Positions 59,501 to 64,000 of a stretch of DNA of 64,000 nt are shown piece by piece. Numbering within the stretch: position 1 is the first letter of the stretch; every line of letters starts with the position of its first letter. Source of the DNA: Sabethes cyaneus (taxonomy: Eukaryota; Arthropoda; Insecta; Diptera; Culicidae); contig NC_071353.1 in NCBI RefSeq assembly GCF_943734655.1, positions 135,004,907 to 135,068,906 on the forward strand, read 5' to 3'. The notes under the pieces were generated by a model, which was given only the letters and a program-made list of their open reading frames with translations, searched no databases and was not told the origin of the DNA. A program made the position numbers and the translations under genes.

Positions 59501-62500
59501 AATCTCCGTTCCTTTCCCCGTTCCAATCCCCGTTCCAATCCCCGTTCCAATCGCCGTTCCAATCGCCGTTCCAATCCCCGTTCCAATCCCCGTTCCAATC
59601 GCCGTTCCAATCGCCGTTCCAATCCCCGTTCGAATCACCGTTCCAATCCCCGTTCCAATCGCCGTTCCAATCCCCGTTCGAATCCCCGTTCCAATCCCCG
59701 TTCCAATCCCCGTTCCAATCGCCGTTCCAATCGCCGTTCCAATCCCCGTTCGAATCACCGTTCCAATCCCCGTTCCAATCGCCGTTCCAATCCCCGTTCG
59801 AATCCCCGTTCCAATCCCCGTTCCAATCCCCGTTCCAATCGCCGTTCCAATCGCCGTTCCAATCCCCGTTCGAATCCCCGTTCCAATCCCCGTTCCAATC
59901 CCCGTTCCAATCGCCGTTCCAATCGCCGTTCCAATCCCCGTTCCAATCCCCGTTCCAATTCCCGTTCCAATCCTCGTTCCAATCCCCGTTCCAATCCCCG
60001 TTCCAATCGCCGTTCCAATCCCCGTGCCAATCCCCGTTCCAATCCCCGTTCCAATCCCCGTTCCAATCCCCGTCCCAATCCCCGTTCCAATCGCCGTTCC
60101 AATCCCCGTTCCAATCGCCGTGCCAATCCCCGTTCCAATCCCCGTTCCAATCCCCGTTCCAATCCCCGTCCCAATCCCCGTTCCAATCGCCGTTCCAATC
60201 CCCGTTCCAATCGCCGTTCCAATCCCCGTTCCAATCGCCGTTCCAATCCCCGTTCGAATCCCCGTTCCAATCCCCGTGCCAATCCCCGTTCCAATCCCCG
60301 TTCCAATCCCCGTTCCAATCCCCGTCCCAATCCCCGTTCCAATCGCCGTTCCAATCCCCGTTCCAATCCCCGTTCCAATCGCCGTTCCAATCCCCGTTCG
60401 AATCCCCGTTCCAATCCCCGTGCCAATCCCCGTTCCAATCCCCGTTCCAATCCCCGTTCCAATCGCCGTTCCAATCGCCGTTCCAATCCCCGTTCGAATC
60501 CCCGTTCCAATCCCCGTTCCAATCCCCGTTCCAATCGCCGTTCCAATCCCCGTTCGAATCCCCGTTCCAATCCCCGTTCCAATCCCCGTTCCAATCCCCG
60601 TTCCAATCGCCGTTCCAATCGCCGTTCCAATCCCCGTTCGAATCCCCGTTCCAATCCCCGTTCCAATCCCCGTTCCAATCGCCGTTCCAATCCCCGTTCG
60701 AATCCCCGTTCCAATCCCCGTTCCAATCCCCGTTCCAATCGCCGTTCCAATCGCCGTTCCAATCCCCGTTCGAATCCCCGTTCCAATCCCCGTTCCAATC
60801 CCCGTTCCAATCGCCGTTCCAATCGCCGTTCCAATCCCCGTTCCAATCCCCGTTCCAATTCCCGTTCCAATCCTCGTTCCAATCCCCGTTCCAATCCCCG
60901 TTCCAATCGCCGTTCCAATCCCCGTGCCAATCCCCGTTCCAATCCCCGTTCCAATCCCCGTTCCAATCCCCGTCCCAATCCCCGTTCCAATCGCCGTTCC
61001 AATCCCCGTTCCAATCGCCGTTCCAATCCCCGTTCGAATCCCCGTTCCAATCCCCGTGCCAATCCCCGTTCCAATCCCCGTTCCAATCGCCGTTCCAATC
61101 GCCGTTCCAATCCCCGTTCCAATCGCCGTTCCAATACCCGTTCCAATCGCCGTTCCAATCGCCGTCCCAATCCCCGTTCGAATCCCCGTTCCAATCCCCG
61201 TTCGAATCCCCGTTCCAATCTCCGTGCCAATCCCCGTTCCAATCCCCGTTCCAATCCTCGTTCCAATCCCCGTTCCAATCGCCGTTCCAATCGCCGTTCC
61301 AATCCCCGTGCCAATCCCCGTTCCAATCCCCGTTCCAATCCCCGTCCCAATCCCCGTTCCAATCGCCGTTCCAATCCCCGTTCCAATCGCCGTTCCAATA
61401 CCCGTTCCAATCGCCGTTCCAATCGCCGTCCCAATCCCCGTTCCAATCCCCGTTCCAATCCCCTTTCCAACCGCCGTTCCAATCGCCGTTACAATCGCCG
61501 TTCCGATCCCCGTTCCAATCCCCGTCCCAATCCCCGTTCCAATCGCCGTTCCGATCCCCGTGCCAATCCCCGTTCCAACCGACGTTCCAATCCCCGTGCC
61601 AATCCCCGTGCCAATCCCCGTGCCAATCTCCGTTCCTTTCCCCGTTCCAATACCCGTGCCAATCCCCGTTCCAATCCCCGTGCCAATCCCCGTTCCAATC
61701 TCCGTGCCAATCCCCGTTCCAATCCCCGTTCCAATCCCCGTTCCAATCCCCGTTCCAATCGCCGTTCCAATCGCCGTTCCAATCGCCGTTCCAATCCCCG
61801 TGCCAATCCCCGTTCCAATCCCCGTCCCAATCCCCGTTCCAATCCCCGTCCCAATCCCCGTTCCAATCGCCGTTCCAATACCCGTGCCAATCCCCGTTCC
61901 AATCCCCGTTCCAATCGCCGTTCCAATCGCCGTCCCAATCCCCGTTCCAATCCCCGTTCCAATCCCCTTTCCAACCGCCGTTCCGATCCCCGTTCCAATC
62001 CCCGGTCCAATTTCCGTTCCAATCCCGGTTCCAATCCCCGTTCCAATCCCCGTTCCAATCCCCGTCCCAATCCCCGTTCCAATCGCCGTTCCAATCCCCG
62101 TTCCAATCCCCGTTCCAATCCCCGTCCCAATCCCCGTTCCAATCGCCGTTCCGATCCTCGTGCCAATCCCCGTTCCAATCCCCGTTCCAATCGCCGTTCC
62201 AATCGCCGTTCCAATCCCCGTTCCAATCCCCGTTCCAATCCCCGTGCCAATCCCCGTTCCAATCTCCGTGCCAATCCCCGTGCCAATCCCCGTGCCAATC
62301 CCCGTGCCAATCCCCGTTCCAATCGCCGTTCCAATCCCCGTTCCAATAGCCGTTCCAATCGCCGTTCCAATCGCCGTTCCGATCCCCGTGCCAATCCCCG
62401 TTCCAACCGCCGTTCCAATCGCCGTTCCAATCCCCGTGCCAATCCCCGTTCCAATCCCCGTTCCAATCCCCGTTTCAATCACCGTGCCATTCCCCGTTCC

Positions 62501-62950
62501 AATCCCCGTTTCAATCCCCGTTCCAATCCCCGTTCCAATCCCCGTTCCAATCCCCGTTTCAATCCCCGTTCCAATCGCCGTTCCAGTCCCCGTTCCAATC
62601 CCCGTTCCAATCCCCGTCCCAATCCCCGTTCCAATCCCCGTTCCAATCCCCGTTTCAATCACCGTGCCATTCCCCGTTCCAATCCCCGTTCCAATCCCCG
62701 TCCCAATCCCCGTTCCAATCGCCGTTCGAATCCCCGTGCCAATCCCCGTTCCAATCCCCGTTTCAATCACCGTGCCATTCCCCGTTCCAATCCCCGTTCC
62801 AATCCCCGTTCCAATCCCCGTTCCAATCGCCGTTCCAATCGCCGTTCCAATCGCCGTTCCGATCCCCGTGCCAATCCCCGTTCCAATCCCCGTTCCAATC
62901 CCCGTGCCATTCCCCGTTCCAATCCCCGTTCCAATCCCCATTCCAACTAC
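50556..62950. repeat. 12.4-kb minisatellite of 12-bp units (CGTTCCAATCCC)
   Basis: About 1,030 tandem 12-mers. Common variants include CGTTCCAATCGC, CGTGCCAATCCC, CGTCCCAATCCC, CGTTCGAATCCC, CTTTCCAACCGC and CGTTCCAATACC; changes fall mostly at positions 2, 4, 6 and 9-12, and CCAA is mostly kept. Register holds from 50581 to about 57727, loses one base there, then holds to 62941. With length divisible by three and no stop in any frame, all six frames are open for kilobases. Plus frames read RSNP, VPIP and FQSP repeats; minus frames read GIGT, GLER and DWNG. I treat these as by-products, not a protein. Rare variants recur at fixed spacing, showing block duplication. Confidence 0.97.
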
Positions 62951-64000
62951 CATAGACTTAGTTTTTGCTACATTGACTGTGAGAGAAAATCATCCTTCTG
63001 GGCATACCCATGTGTAGTCAACACGAAACGAACACATTTACATTCGAACAAAATGGTCATTTTCAGGGCCATCATATTTACAAGGAGAGTTCATATCGCA
63101 GTTCATTTTAACATTCAACGGCTTGGAAGAGGGACGGCACCCAGCATAGAGCGCTGGTCACCTCAAGACCCTACTAAACGCCTCTTGGGGGCCATACCCA
63201 GATATATAGACTGTACACGAAAACAGTGAGACACACAAGCATGGTCGCCAAACATTCATCTTAAGTCTACTACAGCAGTACGGTTAGGTTTCTAAATGCT
63301 CAACGCTCAACACCTTCCTTGCACCTGACACACCAGATCAGCTCGGTTTTCTGCCGTAGTCTGACCGCGCGCTGGTGGGTCGTCAGGATCTCCACGAAAT
63401 ACTTCACCACCCGGAACCCCGTCGAATGATGGATTCCCAGATGGACGTCGTGCAATTTCCCCCGACGGTGCACATGATTTTTTTTAAATCTGCTCTTGCC
63501 CCGATGCCAACTTCGGTAACCAATGCAAGCATTATGCTCTTAGCTAGTTTTAGTCGAGCTTTCATCAATTTTTACCCACATGCTAAAAATTTACAAATCA
63601 AACAGTGTGCATCTCTTTTTTCGAGTGTAGTCTTTACATCAAATTACATTTGGAAATTAACTGAACATCTGACTTTCTTTTCCTTCCGCAAGACGTTTCG
63701 AACAAGATAAGCGCAGGTCGCCACCGACAATGTTACTTATTTTACTCGCTTAATTAGGTGGCTCGCCGTCCTAAGACAAAGCTCGGAGAAAATAACAAAA
63801 CTGGTGTGAACCTACTTGAAGAGACTTATAACACAGCCAAACAGACGAGACACTCGCATTAATTCCATCGTCCCATCAAAAACCACTCATTTTTCAAAAA
63901 AGCATGTTTCGCAACATGACCACACCGCGGCGCGCGAGTGTTGCTTCGAGTTTTCAGTATAAAACCACACAAAAGTAAAAACCTTACAGGAGTAAAGTAA
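62951..64000. other. Right flank of the array; no gene established
   Basis: Ordinary mixed-composition DNA. It contains a short coding-like stretch on the minus strand (63300-63473) and a TATAAAA at 63958-63964 close to the window end, which could be a promoter for a gene outside the window. Confidence 0.35.
63300..63473 (-). other. Unrecognised coding-like stretch, about 57 codons
   Basis: On the minus strand the frame ending at TGA 63300-63302 reads LHDVHLGIHHSTGFRVVKYF, then EILTTHQRAVRLRQKTELIW and CVRCKEGVER. GC-rich third positions and a protein-like residue mix set it apart from the flanks. No start codon or clear splice sites define it. It might be an exon or a retrocopy remnant. Family not recognised. 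Confidence 0.25.

Noticed and set aside
50556..62950. A CRISPR array
   Set aside because: There are no spacers: units are contiguous 12-mers, and the window is eukaryotic.
50553..63017. A 4154-residue plus-strand open frame, and similar giant frames on both strands, as proteins
   Set aside because: All six frames are open because the 12-bp unit is divisible by three and has no stop. No promoter, splice site or non-repeat domain supports translation, and the long frame changes repeat type at a one-base slip.

Overview
The window looks like repeat-rich nuclear DNA of a dipteran, most probably a culicid mosquito. The genus cannot be fixed from the sequence alone. The reasons are the mix of degraded transposons: CR1-like, R1-clade and RTE-like non-LTR elements, a Penelope-like element, tRNA-derived SINEs and several short inverted-repeat elements with TA target sites. 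AT-rich intergenic DNA and eukaryotic signals (TATA box, AATAAA) point the same way. There are no bacterial operons, ribosome-binding sites or CRISPR arrays. Only one convincing host protein gene is present: an intronless F-box gene at 49223-50431.

Layout. 1-7400 is AT-rich DNA around a GC-rich non-coding block (about 1430-5720), a candidate promoter/5' UTR region. 7400-9450 holds a SINE with target duplications, a (CA)n tract and a dead mariner transposase. 9640-16310 is a nest of elements: two convergent copies of an inverted repeat family, about 1.5 kb of polypyrimidine DNA split by a 248-bp foldback with hammerhead-like arms, another SINE, two TA-flanked MITEs and tandem C/G-tract repeats. 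17270-18600 is a second GC-rich non-coding block. 20578-25014 is a nearly intact CR1-like retrotransposon on the minus strand. 26853-27383 is a MITE with perfect 35-bp ends. 27990-30229 is a truncated LINE; 32720-33780 is a Penelope-like 3' half; about 33985-38800 is a full-length but heavily mutated R1-clade element. 40240-42360 is a third GC-rich block. 42958-46060 is dispersed and tandem repeat DNA with a long (GT)n. 47135-48960 holds RTE, SINE, foldback and copia-like fragments.

The most striking feature is the 12.4-kb minisatellite at 50556-62950, which starts about 60 bp after the F-box gene's poly(A) signal. Its 12-bp unit (CGTTCCAATCCC and variants) is a multiple of three and has no stop codon in any of six frames. 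About 1,030 units stay in register except for a single 1-base slip near 57727. Rare variant units recur at fixed spacings (1812, 2124, 2135 and 3336 bp), showing that blocks of many units were copied.

The parts do not form a pathway. The window is best read as a single small gene and three possible regulatory islands in a transposon graveyard, next to an extreme minisatellite.
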